A stretch of 24,228 nucleotides of DNA from Saccoglossus kowalevskii (Eukaryota > Hemichordata > Enteropneusta > Harrimaniidae), in assembly GCF_000003605.2 (NCBI RefSeq), contig NW_003108092.1, positions 191,078 to 215,305 of the forward strand, read 5' to 3'. This document shows, one piece after another, positions 1 to 10,100 of this stretch; positions within the stretch are counted from its first letter, which is position 1; every line of letters starts with the position of its first letter. Made by a program: the position numbers and the translations under genes. The notes below the pieces were generated by a model that was given only the letters and a program-made list of their open reading frames with translations, was not told the DNA's origin and made no database searches.

Positions 1-48
1 TATAATTTTAAAAAAATACAACGGACTCTCCTTCCAAAACCACCAAAT

Positions 49-54
49 TTTATT
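49..54 (-). terminator. Poly(A) signal of the small secreted peptide gene
   Basis: AATAAA on the minus strand, about 32 nt after the stop codon at 86-88. The spacing suits a short 3' UTR and supports transcription from this strand. Confidence 0.4.
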
Positions 55-85
55 TCGAAATCAATTGGTCCATCCCCGAATAAAA

Positions 86-337
86 CTATAGATTCAACAA
101 CTCATACACCAACAGAGCGTTCGGGTGATGGCCACGAGCGCCAAACAAGACTTTGCGTTTTGTTTTTGTGACTTGATTTCTATCTATTCGAAAATACACT
201 TTGACAAAAAAAATATTTCTTTGTTGAAAATCATAGAGGAGTAAAATAATTACATAATCTTTGCATTTAATACCTGTCTGTGTACATTCACTTTGTGTTA
301 CCATTGCAGCAGCTATTAAAACTAATAAAGCGGCCAT
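86..337 (-). CDS. Candidate small secreted peptide gene, two coding exons
   Basis: I do not recognise this gene. Reading the minus strand, the ATG at 337-335 opens a hydrophobic, signal-peptide-like start (MAALLVLIAAAMVTQS) followed by ECTQT. A splice donor (CAG|GTATTA, exon end at 274) and an acceptor (CGAATAG|AT, exon restart at 183) would remove a 90-nt AT-rich intron. The joined product is about 54 aa: signal peptide, a basic stretch with KTKRK, then GARGHHPNALLVYELLNL and a stop at 86-88. The unspliced frame is also open (83 aa) because the intron length is a multiple of three, so splicing is inferred. An AATAAA lies about 32 nt past the stop. A possible 61-nt 5' UTR intron lies upstream (donor at 480, acceptor at 420). 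The basic cluster could be a prohormone-type cleavage site, which is a guess. Without a homologue this stays a hypothesis. Confidence 0.4.
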   Translation of the reverse strand: MAALLVLIAAAMVTQSECTQTGIKCKDYVIILLLYDFQQRNIFFVKVYFRIDRNQVTKTKRKVLFGARGHHPNALLVYELLNL

Positions 338-2160
338 GCTTTTTCTGGAACGTCCAATGCAGGTCCTGTTTCAACCGTTCTCGGGAAACTCGACTTTTCG
401 TGGTGACAAAAGCAGCTTACTGAAATTCCAGTAATGTTCCAGAATAAAATCACGAATAACTAATATTAATAACAACTTACGCGTTTGCGTAAAGGTAAAG
501 ACAAGGTAGTTTCGTTAACCGACTAAGAAACCCAACTTTCCAGTCCCTCAACACCTTTGACGAACTGCCCATTAACCAAAAAGTTGTCTACTATGGATGT
601 GCGCCCCCAGCGATCCAGAAACTTAGTTAGACCCGCCTCTTTCTCTGTTTCTGCACGATGGCCGCGTGCAGTAAGTCGAGAAATAAATCCAGAATTTATT
701 TTCTGGTGATGGTGTGCATACATCAATTGAACGAACGATTTTCGCTTACAGTTAAGATTTTCTCTGAAACTGAGTTATGTTAAAAACAATAATATTTCGC
801 ACAATAGAAAAGAAATACAGCAAATTCATTATGAAGAAAAGGAAAAACATTTTGTATCGGTTTGCTGCCAAAAGACAATTCGTACTCGGGCTACATTTAT
901 TTACTGGTGCCTCAAAAGCGCGCGCACGTACGCATTAGCGCTGTGGCTTCTGCGTGCCCACACATCTCACCCTCAGACACGCTTTTGAAGGACCACAGCA
1001 ATACTTTTGCTAGCCCAGAGGTGTACAACATGCCCGAGTTGTTTTACTCCAGGTCACATTATTCTAAAAAAATAATGGAATGAAAATTTAGCTTTTTCAG
1101 ATAAACCTGGACGTGAACATTGTTACTATGTAGCACCAATATAACAGGCAACCTGTGAATATTATTTCCATTGTGGAAGTAAAAGTGATGCAAATAAAAT
1201 AAGTATCAAATTATTTACCGTTTATATTCTCAACATTGTTACATTGTACTATTTACACTTTGATCATTTATAAATAGCAAACGAAATACAAAAACCACTG
1301 TAATATTAAAGCCGATGTCTGGAAGGCGATACATCGTTTGACGTGTGATGTCACCGACAATGTAGCTTTGGCGGGAATTCCCTTTTCTTACTGCGCCCTC
1401 TATTTAGGCAACACGGAATCTATTTGTTGTTGAATCGTAAAGGTATTGTTTTCATTCGCACCTACCGGTATAGTATGTTCTGATCAGGCTTTGATGAACG
1501 TAAATTAACTGCATAAATTATATGTTAGTATCTAGAATGCTTTTGAAATATAAAATCTGAAAAATTCTGTGGGAAAGCTAGATATTGAAACTGAGAGTGG
1601 ATTTTTTTTCAAATATTGTATTGATATTTGCAAAACAACATGCTTTTACATTCAGAAACCATATATTGCAAATATATTTTTTTCATCACAAAATTCTCCA
1701 ACTTTCAGGGCAGCAATGTATACCAATAAAAACACACCTACTAGAGGGTTGACCAACAGAAAACCGATGAGTTGAACTTAGTTGATGCAAATCGATTTTT
1801 TCCCTTCAGTTAATTATTATTGAGTTAGATTATTTTACTTCTCTCTGCCAAAGTGCTTTTTTATACATTTATTTCTGTAATTCTTCCCGTAAATTTTTGC
1901 TTTAATGGGATCCCCCACCCCCAGGGTTTCTAAAGAATTAAATTAAAAAGATTTTTTTTTTATTTGAAGGTAATACACTTGTAACCAAGTTTTAGTGATA
2001 ATCAACTAAACCATTGCCATCTATCATCAAGATGGTTTATTGTTTCTCCACTAATGCATGTGGCAAAGCAAGCATAGGTCCTTGCATCAGGAATATTTGT
2101 TCTCTACTCTCACAACATGGAAGCCCAAAACAAATACAACTAAACAAACACATTTCATTC
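338..2160. other. Intergenic region, no gene recognised
   Basis: AT-rich DNA between the small peptide gene and the 3' end of DNALI1. A 67-codon open frame on the minus strand at 523-726 and a 73-codon frame on the plus strand at 862-1083 have mixed composition. Neither has a recognisable domain, and neither has a convincing splice or start context. The minus strand at 420-480 reads as a possible short 5' UTR intron (GTAAGT to TTTCAG) of the gene at 86-337. I see nothing else from about 1085 to 2160. Confidence 0.5.
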
Positions 2161-2174
2161 ATGGTATTTTAGGT

Positions 2175-2180
2175 TTTATT
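2175..2180 (-). terminator. DNALI1: Probable poly(A) signal of DNALI1
   Basis: AATAAA on the minus strand about 900 nt past the DNALI1 stop codon at 3082-3084, implying a 3' UTR of roughly 0.9 kb. It was chosen because it is a clean canonical hexamer and no further exon was recognised beyond it. Transcript data could move this end. Confidence 0.4.
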
Positions 2181-2405
2181 GGAATAGAGTGAATAACAAA
2201 AAAAATATTCTACAAACATTAAATTCAAGTAAAAACAGGCTGACAACAATGTTATATACATTCATGTGAGTGAAATATTCAATTCTGAATCATTATTTTA
2301 TGTACAGTAATACAACTTGCTCTTTTTTTTGTTTACTCTTTTTTTTTTGTCAACAACAAATAACTTATTGATCTAGCCTGTTTCAAACTGGTTATTTCTC
2401 AACAC

Positions 2406-2443
2406 AAATGAATAAAGATAAGTGAAATGAATAAAGATAAGTG
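2406..2443. repeat. 19-bp tandem duplication in the DNALI1 3' UTR
   Basis: Two perfect adjacent copies of AAATGAATAAAGATAAGTG (2406-2424, 2425-2443). It looks like a simple local duplication in non-coding sequence. Confidence 0.9.
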
Positions 2444-2523
2444 AAACACTGAAAAACGTCACAATCGTGTAGCATGAGTGTGTTCAGATTTTATACGTAT
2501 ATGAATATGTCTCACATTAGACT

Positions 2524-2551
2524 TGACTAGTCACATGACTAGTCACATGAC
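2524..2551. repeat. 12-bp tandem repeat, palindromic unit
   Basis: Two perfect copies of TGACTAGTCACA plus a partial third (TGAC). Each unit contains the palindrome TGACTAGTCA, so the tract can also form small hairpins. It lies in the presumed DNALI1 3' UTR. Confidence 0.85.
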
Positions 2552-3081
2552 TGTGATGCTTTAATTGTATCATATGAGAATTGATTGCGTAATGTTACAA
2601 CGGGTCATAACCAACCATACAACATCACATGCAGTATAATAATTTGTTATTTTTACAAATGTTGTGAAATTATACATACATGACAATGACACTTACACAT
2701 TCATTAAAGTGGAACCGGCATCTAAACAAACAGTGATTCATCATAATCAGATCGTTGTTTCTTTCAAGCGGGATCCAATATAGGTTCTGGACTAAGAAAT
2801 GTATAAACCAGGAGTACTTTCATAACAGGCCAGAGCTGTAATAATTATAGATCATTACTGAAGAAATCCAGGAAGGTAGCAGCACTGTGAGTTGGTTTAG
2901 AAAGCTATTGAATAAGTGTTTCATTGCTGACAATACTGAACTACCGGTATGATGATATAGCTATCAGCTATAGATTTTCGGGACCAGCAAAGAGAAAAAA
3001 AAAGTTTGGAACAGGCTAGGAATTGCCATATAAGTCTCTCCATGTTTGTTTTAACTGCTTTCAAGTCTTATAATATCCTGC

Positions 3082-6000
3082 TTATTTCTTTGGAGCAATA
3101 ATGCCTTCCAGTTGTGTCTGAAATGTAAAATAAAATAAAAATATTTTAAAACATCAATTCCACTTACACAATACTACTGGTATTACTAGAGAGTAATTGT
3201 CCATTTTAAGGAACCATTCATTCAGTGAGTCATTTGTCTAATTCTAATGTGTACAGTAGACAATGTTTATTTGGTATTCTATGCCAGAAATGTGGAATCA
3301 GTACTTAAAATGTTGTGGCTACTGTAGTCCACAGTTTTGTATTGTATTTTTTTGCTACTTAGCTTCTAATTGATAATGTATCCAACTTACAAATGGTTAC
3401 TGCTTTCACTGAATGGTGTGAGACTAATATGATGTCAAAGGTCATTTATAGTATGTTTTGTAGTTTGTGCAGCATAATATTACATGCCTCTTAGACAATA
3501 TAAATTAAAATTACTCTCTAAAACAATCACAGGCGGTTAGTAAACTAAACTTTAATTTGTGATTCAATGTTCCTTCCTAGCAAAAATGTTGTACAAGTTC
3601 CAATGGATAGACAATAGCCTGGAAGTTTCTATTCTAAAAAATCAATCAAATTTGTATATAATAAATGAATTTAAGAAAATCTTGAGAGTACAGATTGAAT
3701 TTTTCAGTATCTGCATTCATAATGATGAGACTTATATAAACCTTACCTTCAATTGTTGGTTAGTTCTTTTCAAGAACTGAATTTCTTCAGCATGTTTCTT
3801 TTCTTCAACCTGTCTACGTTCAGCTTCTCTCTTTTCTATCGCTTCACATTTTGCTTTTAGTTCATTCACTTGGCGCTCCAAATCTTTCTTGTCTTGTTCT
3901 AATTCACTAATCTACACAGAGGAATTAAAAGACAAATATATCAGATATGTATTGCCAAAGTAATGGCAAATAAGTTCAGAGCTCAAAATTACATATAGCA
4001 CTGTTAGGTCATTAGGTTTAGTTGGCATGAAAAAAAAAACTGTGATCACAAAAAAATAAATATATTTGTGAAGGACAAACATAGCTTTTAAAGAAAACTG
4101 TCGGTATATAAAAAAGTACAATTTTGTGGTAAATTTCTAGTAGTCTTGTTGGGCTACTCATTATGAAAAATCATAGCCCAAGGACAAGATTTGGTAGATG
4201 CCTTTTGCTACTGTTAGTTTTCAGACTAAAACTTTCCATTGGCAGATTACTATATACTAGTGAAAGCAACATAGCATAATATCGGTCAAATCAAAGTGGA
4301 GATTACAACTCACCTTTTTCTCCATATCTGCCTTTCCTTGTTCAGCTTGTAGGGCTTTACGCATACCAAATGCAACACTGCTCTCATAGAGGGTTTGATA
4401 GGCAGCAATGGTCATCCTAATTTCATCACGAACTCTCAATAATAACAAGCCACGTTCTGCACAGTTGATTGTAACTTGACGAATAAGTTCATCTGTTAAA
4501 AATAATGAGATTCCATGTTACGATAAAGGAAAGAGAAACTTCTCAAAACAGAGATTTTCGTCAGGGTCACAACAGGTGGTTGAACAAAATTATAAATGTT
4601 ATATCTAGATATATTTAAATAATGTTTTAAAAATACATAAATCAAAAATATTTTCAAAATTCCACCAAAAAAGAGGAAACTTATTCGATGTGTAGTCAAT
4701 ACCGGTAGATGTTAAAATGCGCTATGCAGAAATCTGATCACAGGGATTTCAATTGCAATTTTTACCACATTTCTAACTCACCAAAACATTGTGAATAAAG
4801 TTCTCTCCTAACTGGACAGATACCAGTTTCTCTTGCTTGACGTTGCTGTAATCTTTGGTCAAGTTGTTCTTGTAAGTTGACTACATCAAGACGTGTGGCT
4901 GGAGTGCTTGAGACTTGCTGTACCCACAATTGACCGTTCTCTGTCCATTCTCTATACAAATTTAAAAAAGAGCATTAATGATAAGATCACATATACAACT
5001 AAATAATGAATTGAACATAACAGTCATGATAAAATCATTTAAGTTGCAATTGTCTGCATTGTAAATCATGAGAAAATTGGTGGAAGCTAATATATATAGA
5101 ACATTGCAGTATGCAACCATAGTCCTTAGTAACTATTGAATATAACTGGATATTTTGGGCAGTGGTCCTCCATCAGTAGTAGCTGAATATATATAACATG
5201 TATAACTACTATAACATTAGAACCTACCATTTTCTATACATAACACTGTGACCATGATCAAGACAGATTATTAAAAACATTATAACAAGTCAAAGCTTCA
5301 AACATACGTTTCATTATTACAATTTTTATAAATATTTAATACTTCAAACTGAAACAAGAAGTTTCATTGAATTTTACAAATATTTATAAAAATACATGAG
5401 TTTGTTGTGTTGATTATAGGAATAATTTAACTGATGCTGTCAGAATTCAACTGAACAACACAACACTACAACAAGTAGAGATACTCAATGAGAGGTAATA
5501 AGTTTTGTTGTTTACCTTGGTGGCAGGATTGAATTCAAGATTTCATCTGTTTGTTGTGCTTTCTGTGCGTCCATTGGAGGTAATTTTGCTCCCTTTGGGG
5601 GTGGATTTGGAACAGGACCTGCATTTGCTGGTTGTTGTGGACTGACTTTCAAAGCACGAGCCTGTAAAAAACAAGTTGTATAAATATGAATCTTCCAATA
5701 AAAATATTATTGTGATTTTCTTTGATTAAAAAAACTCACCTAAATAGAAACAAAATGAACTGGAGGCAACATACATAATTTTATCAGGGTTTAATACACA
5801 CAATGTATACTGGTAATACACATACTAACATACCAATTTCCAATTCCGGAATTACCAACTGAAGCAATATAATTCTATTTGTTTCAATCAATGATTTGAT
5901 TGAAATCACGTTTACATATTACATTATAACCTTAAAAAAAACAGTCTCACTCAAACATGTCCAAAGAAACACTGTCTTCAATGTAACTTTCGGTCGTTGG

Positions 6001-6734
6001 TTAGAATTATTACTCACTTGACATGCACCACATTTGTCACTGTTCAATGCATGAATATTGTAAGTTCTCCAAAATAGCTGCCCCCAAAATAAATTGCTGT
6101 CAATCATCTTAAAATGATGTGTTCTGTGTTATGAACAAATTCTGTTCAAGCTCACAAAAACATGGTTGATGAAATATGTATATGTACTATGTGTGCATTT
6201 GTAACTAATAATTGTTTTTAGCTCAACAACCATAGAAAAAAAGTGTCCGAAAACAGTGTTGCATGAAATTTAAGAATTACAAGAAGTTAGGGACTATTCT
6301 TCTAAGTGTATTTCTTCACTGGTTGCTTATCACTAATTCAAATAACTTTTTATTAAAAAACTATTGAGAAATCTAGAAAACTGTATCGTTCACTCATTGT
6401 TGTTTTACCAACGTAAAACTTGTAGTCTTGTGCCATGAACCCCCATAGTAAAACACAACACAAGAAAATGTCCACGAGCTTGAATATATATAATGAACTA
6501 CTCTTATTTGCCAGATACAGTTTATTTTTCAATCACTTTTATCTGAGAACACATAAAGAACGATCAACAATTATCTAAAATCTAATAAGAGGTCGTTCTC
6601 GTGAACTCGCAGTGACTTGAAGTTGATCAAACAACATTTACATAGCAACTTACCCTCGGTGTTTTTTTGTCGGTATTCCTGCTAACGAGCACTGGATTGT
6701 CGTATTTCACGAGCGATGCGTTGGGAGGAATCAT
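3082..6734 (-). CDS. DNALI1: Axonemal dynein light intermediate chain (p28), complete
   Basis: DNALI1/p28 is a light chain of single-headed inner-arm dyneins in the ciliary and flagellar axoneme, where in the family it partners with actin and the motor heavy chain. Coding exons in transcript order are 6734-6654, 5661-5516, 4951-4782, 4492-4314, 3911-3747 and 3117-3082. All introns are GT/AG and all phases match, giving 258 aa, the usual family length. The start MIPPNASLVKYDNPVLVSRN matches the conserved N-terminus. Family landmarks follow in order: ILPPREW (about residues 70-76), VNLQEQLDQRLQQRQARETG (exon 3), CPVRRELYSQCFDELIRQVT across the exon 3/4 junction, and RVRDEIRMTIAAYQTLYESS (exon 4). 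Exon 5 is a charged coiled coil (about residues 193-247), and exon 6 encodes the invariant tail TQLEGIIAPKK. The gene runs head-to-head with EMC2. It appears intact, and recognition is by remembered family sequence. Confidence 0.97.
5322..5393. repeat. Small AT-rich inverted repeat in DNALI1 intron 2
   Basis: The 16-nt arms at 5322-5337 (ATTTTTATAAATATTT) and 5378-5393 are perfect reverse complements separated by 40 nt. It could be a relic of a palindromic miniature element or chance in AT-rich DNA. Confidence 0.5.
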
Positions 6735-7118
6735 GTTGTCCGAGCAAAATCACAAAAAACAACCTAAAATATATAACAGGGTGAAAATAGAGAACGAACT
6801 AGCGCACTTCCAACAGCAAGGTTGTTGTCAAATATCAGCTTCCATGGAAACTGCTCAAAACGCATGCGCACAAAATAACTCCCACAATGCCCCTTTAAAG
6901 GCTTGTCCAAGTTTTCTATAAAATGCACTCTGGCTGTCTTTTCTTGAATTGGAGAACCAATTACTGAACATGAAATTTTGTTTGATACAAATCGCTTTGG
7001 ACCATCTATATAATATATAAAAATGTGTTAGAAGATGTAATTTTCTCGTATTTTCATGTAAAAAAAGATTTGTAAAGTTTTATATAAGTTAGGGGTTCTT
7101 TTTTCAGCGAAATACAAA
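6735..7118. promoter_or_regulatory. Head-to-head DNALI1/EMC2 intergenic region, probable bidirectional promoter
   Basis: Only 384 bp separate the two divergent start codons. No TATA box is obvious at either gene. Sites I can point to are an NRF1-like palindrome AACGCATGCGCA at 6859-6870 (10 of 12 positions of the TGCGCATGCGCA consensus) and a ZNF143-like core CTCCCACAATGC at 6879-6890. There is also a degenerate X-box-like near-palindrome GCTTCCATGGAAAC at 6838-6851. RFX-bound X-boxes drive ciliary genes such as DNALI1 in animals, but this copy deviates from consensus in both halves. A pyrimidine tract ending in CAG (7096-7107) lies 11 nt before the EMC2 ATG and could be a 3' splice site for a 5' UTR intron or leader. 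All site assignments are by eye. Confidence 0.6.
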
Positions 7119-10100
7119 ATGGCGTCCTCCGCAAACTCGAATTTCTCGACTTGGGAAGGTTTGTAAAATATTCTATTCTTAACGTTAAACTTATTGTAAA
7201 GTGGTTAGTATCCAATACACATGTTATAGTACATGTATTGATGTTCTGTGGATTTTAAATTGTAAATCTATTGATCAATTTCGGTCCATATTTTACGACC
7301 GGTCATCGCGATCGGCAACATTTTTACTGGTTTGGAACACATGCGCTTTGTTGTTATCACTCAGAATCTACATCTGTGGAACGATGAAGTGTTCGCCTCA
7401 CGTGTATATATTTTGTTTCAGAGGTCAGAGATCAGCTTCGAAAATTTCGCGAAGATAATGTGAGGTGTAGTGAAGAGGTGGTTGAAATAGCAGACAGCTT
7501 ACTTGCTGATCATGCTAACAAATTAGGCGATGAAGGTGAGTAAGAACACTGTCAGTGTAAGTGGAAATACCGATACACCGTTAACAACATCCTTATAAAT
7601 TTGTAAATTACTGTACTTAAAAACATTTATAAAATATTTAAAATGACCGTTCCAATAGTTTTAAAGGTGTGAGCATATTTATGGAAAATTTATATGATGT
7701 ATATCATTGTCTTTGCCTACGCCCATTATACAAGAGTCTCTGCATTACTCCCTTAAACACACAGCTGATTTTTACATGATAAGAATCGAATTATTCGTTT
7801 CGAGAAATATTTTTTCATAGTACACAGTGGCCAGTATGACTGATAGGATTTAGCAGAAAAAAATTTGCTTAGTCATTTTAAGTCAAAATATTGCTTAGAA
7901 ATAATAATAATTTCCCAAATGTCTCTACTAAGTTATTTGTCAGTTCAGTGTAAAGTGAGTAGAAATATCTAAAGGTAGTATGGAGTCCTACAGTTTTGTA
8001 ATTCTCAGTAAAACGCCGCCTTTTCACCAAAAATTGTCAATGGCAGTTTCCCACAACCACTTTTCAGCTCATTTTGCCAACCGTAGGTATTTGTACACGC
8101 ATGCAACATGTGCATATACGTCAAATCTGTCAACTAATGAAAGTTGTTGATTTTGTTCAATATCGGTAAAAACTTGTAGTCTGTCATTTTAAATATAAAC
8201 TCACATGTATAATAACTAACTGATTCGCAGTACTCATTTTAACATATATCAGCAACATGATTTTCAGTTTAGCAGGGGTCGAAATACTCTGGTGCACACT
8301 GCACTATGCACATAGATTATTAGATAGTGCAAGTAAACTCAAAATATAATGTGCAAGCTGTGCATGTAGAAATTAACATTTTCTCATTATATTCACTAAG
8401 CCTAAATTAAGTTCAACCAATATTGTAAGATAACTCAGAAAAAAGCAAATTCTTTCGTGATCGCATCTGTCGAGAACCCGTAAATTTTATTAAAACTTTA
8501 AAAGTGGTGCATTTCACAACAAGTTAGTGCAGGTAAATTTCAAATTCAACATGCACACTGTGCATGCAGGGAAAACATTCTATTTCAATTTCTGGTTTAG
8601 CAAGTAGTTTTGATAACTTTTATAAGTAGATGTAGTGTATGATGGTTCTACAATACTGTATTTGCTCTACTGTAAAATATTTTATTTTCGCTATTTTCGT
8701 TGAAGTCATGATTCAGTGAAAATAAAATCCAGTGAATATACCTTTTTTCCCATATTCTACATTCAACCCGCCAAAAGTCAGTGAAATCAAATTCCATGCA
8801 AAGCACCCAAAATATCTTTTCAGCGAAAATTAGTTCCAGCTAAAATATTTCACAGTATTTGTTGTGCATGTGTTTATGTAAATAGAGAATGTGAGTCTAT
8901 GATGTAATATTTTAATTACCCAGCATTCAATACCCTGGTATATGCTATTTTTATCTTGTGCGTTTAGCACCCTTGTAGTTTTGTAAAAGTTGCATTATCA
9001 TGAATGTCATCAAATATTTTCTTTTTCAGCCTGGATAGTATATGAGCAATTATTTATTGCATCCCTAGACATTGGTAAGATAGATGTAGCATCAGCTTGT
9101 ATCCGAGAGTTAAATATACAATTTCCTAATAGTATCAGAGTTCGAAAATTAATGGGAATGAGATATGAAGCATTACAGAAGTAAGTACATGTAGTTATTC
9201 TATCAGAAGCATACTGTAAATCACTTAATTTTCATAAGAAACAAATTTCATGCATTCTGAGAGTCGGTGACAATCATGAAATTACTCTACGAAACAGATT
9301 GTCAATGAATCACAAAATATTGTCTTAATGACTGTCATAAAATCTTGAAATGAATTTTTATCAGTGAAAATTAACTGGTTTACAGTATCTCAAATGCTAA
9401 ATATATGAACCATATTTGTTCTCTCAGAATCGCATCAGAAAGTTTCTTTTGTAACCACAACATCAACCCCCTCTAAAATTGGGAGATATTATAATTGAAA
9501 TTTAGTCTTTCAGATTGGTACGAACCAATTTTAAAAGGTATATATAAATTTATTATAAACTTAATATATGCTTACATGAATATCTCATTTAGGGTTTCAC
9601 ATTGTTGTTACAATGTAAACTCTTAAAACATATAGTGGATTTGGATTTGACATATTTCAATTCTGTTGTGTAAGGGCAATCTGATTAAAATAAGATTCTA
9701 GTTTGGGATATTTTTTATAAATATAATTTATATTTCTTTTTTTTTTATATTTATTATTTTATTTCGTTTGCAGATAGTTTTATTTATTTATTATTATTTA
9801 TTTATTTGCTGGAATTTTTTTTAATCGAGAAGCCCATACTAAAATCTTATTTTAATCAGATTGGTATGAGGGTTTCTTTAGTACCATTCTCAACTATTTT
9901 TCTAAAAATATTGCACCTGATTCTTGACCAATTCACCCAATTTGCATTGATAATTCTGCCCCTATTATATTTGTGTTTGCTATTAATTTCATTTTTGCTT
10001 GGAAGCTGCTCAAGTTTTGCAACAAGAATACTTTGTCTAATTTGATTTAAAATAATTATGTTCACTTTATCTAATCTGGAGTCGGTATTTATACTTGACA

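Noticed and set aside
523-726. 67-codon minus-strand frame with varied composition
   Set aside because: It lies upstream of the putative peptide gene, but I recognise no domain and could not connect it through splice sites. It could be a 5' UTR or an unrelated exon.
862-1083. 73-codon plus-strand frame
   Set aside because: It has no ATG at its start, no homology that I recognise and no gene context.
6667-6921. 84-codon plus-strand frame overlapping DNALI1 exon 1 and the shared promoter
   Set aside because: It is antisense to a well-supported coding exon and runs into promoter sequence, with no domain and no splice support.
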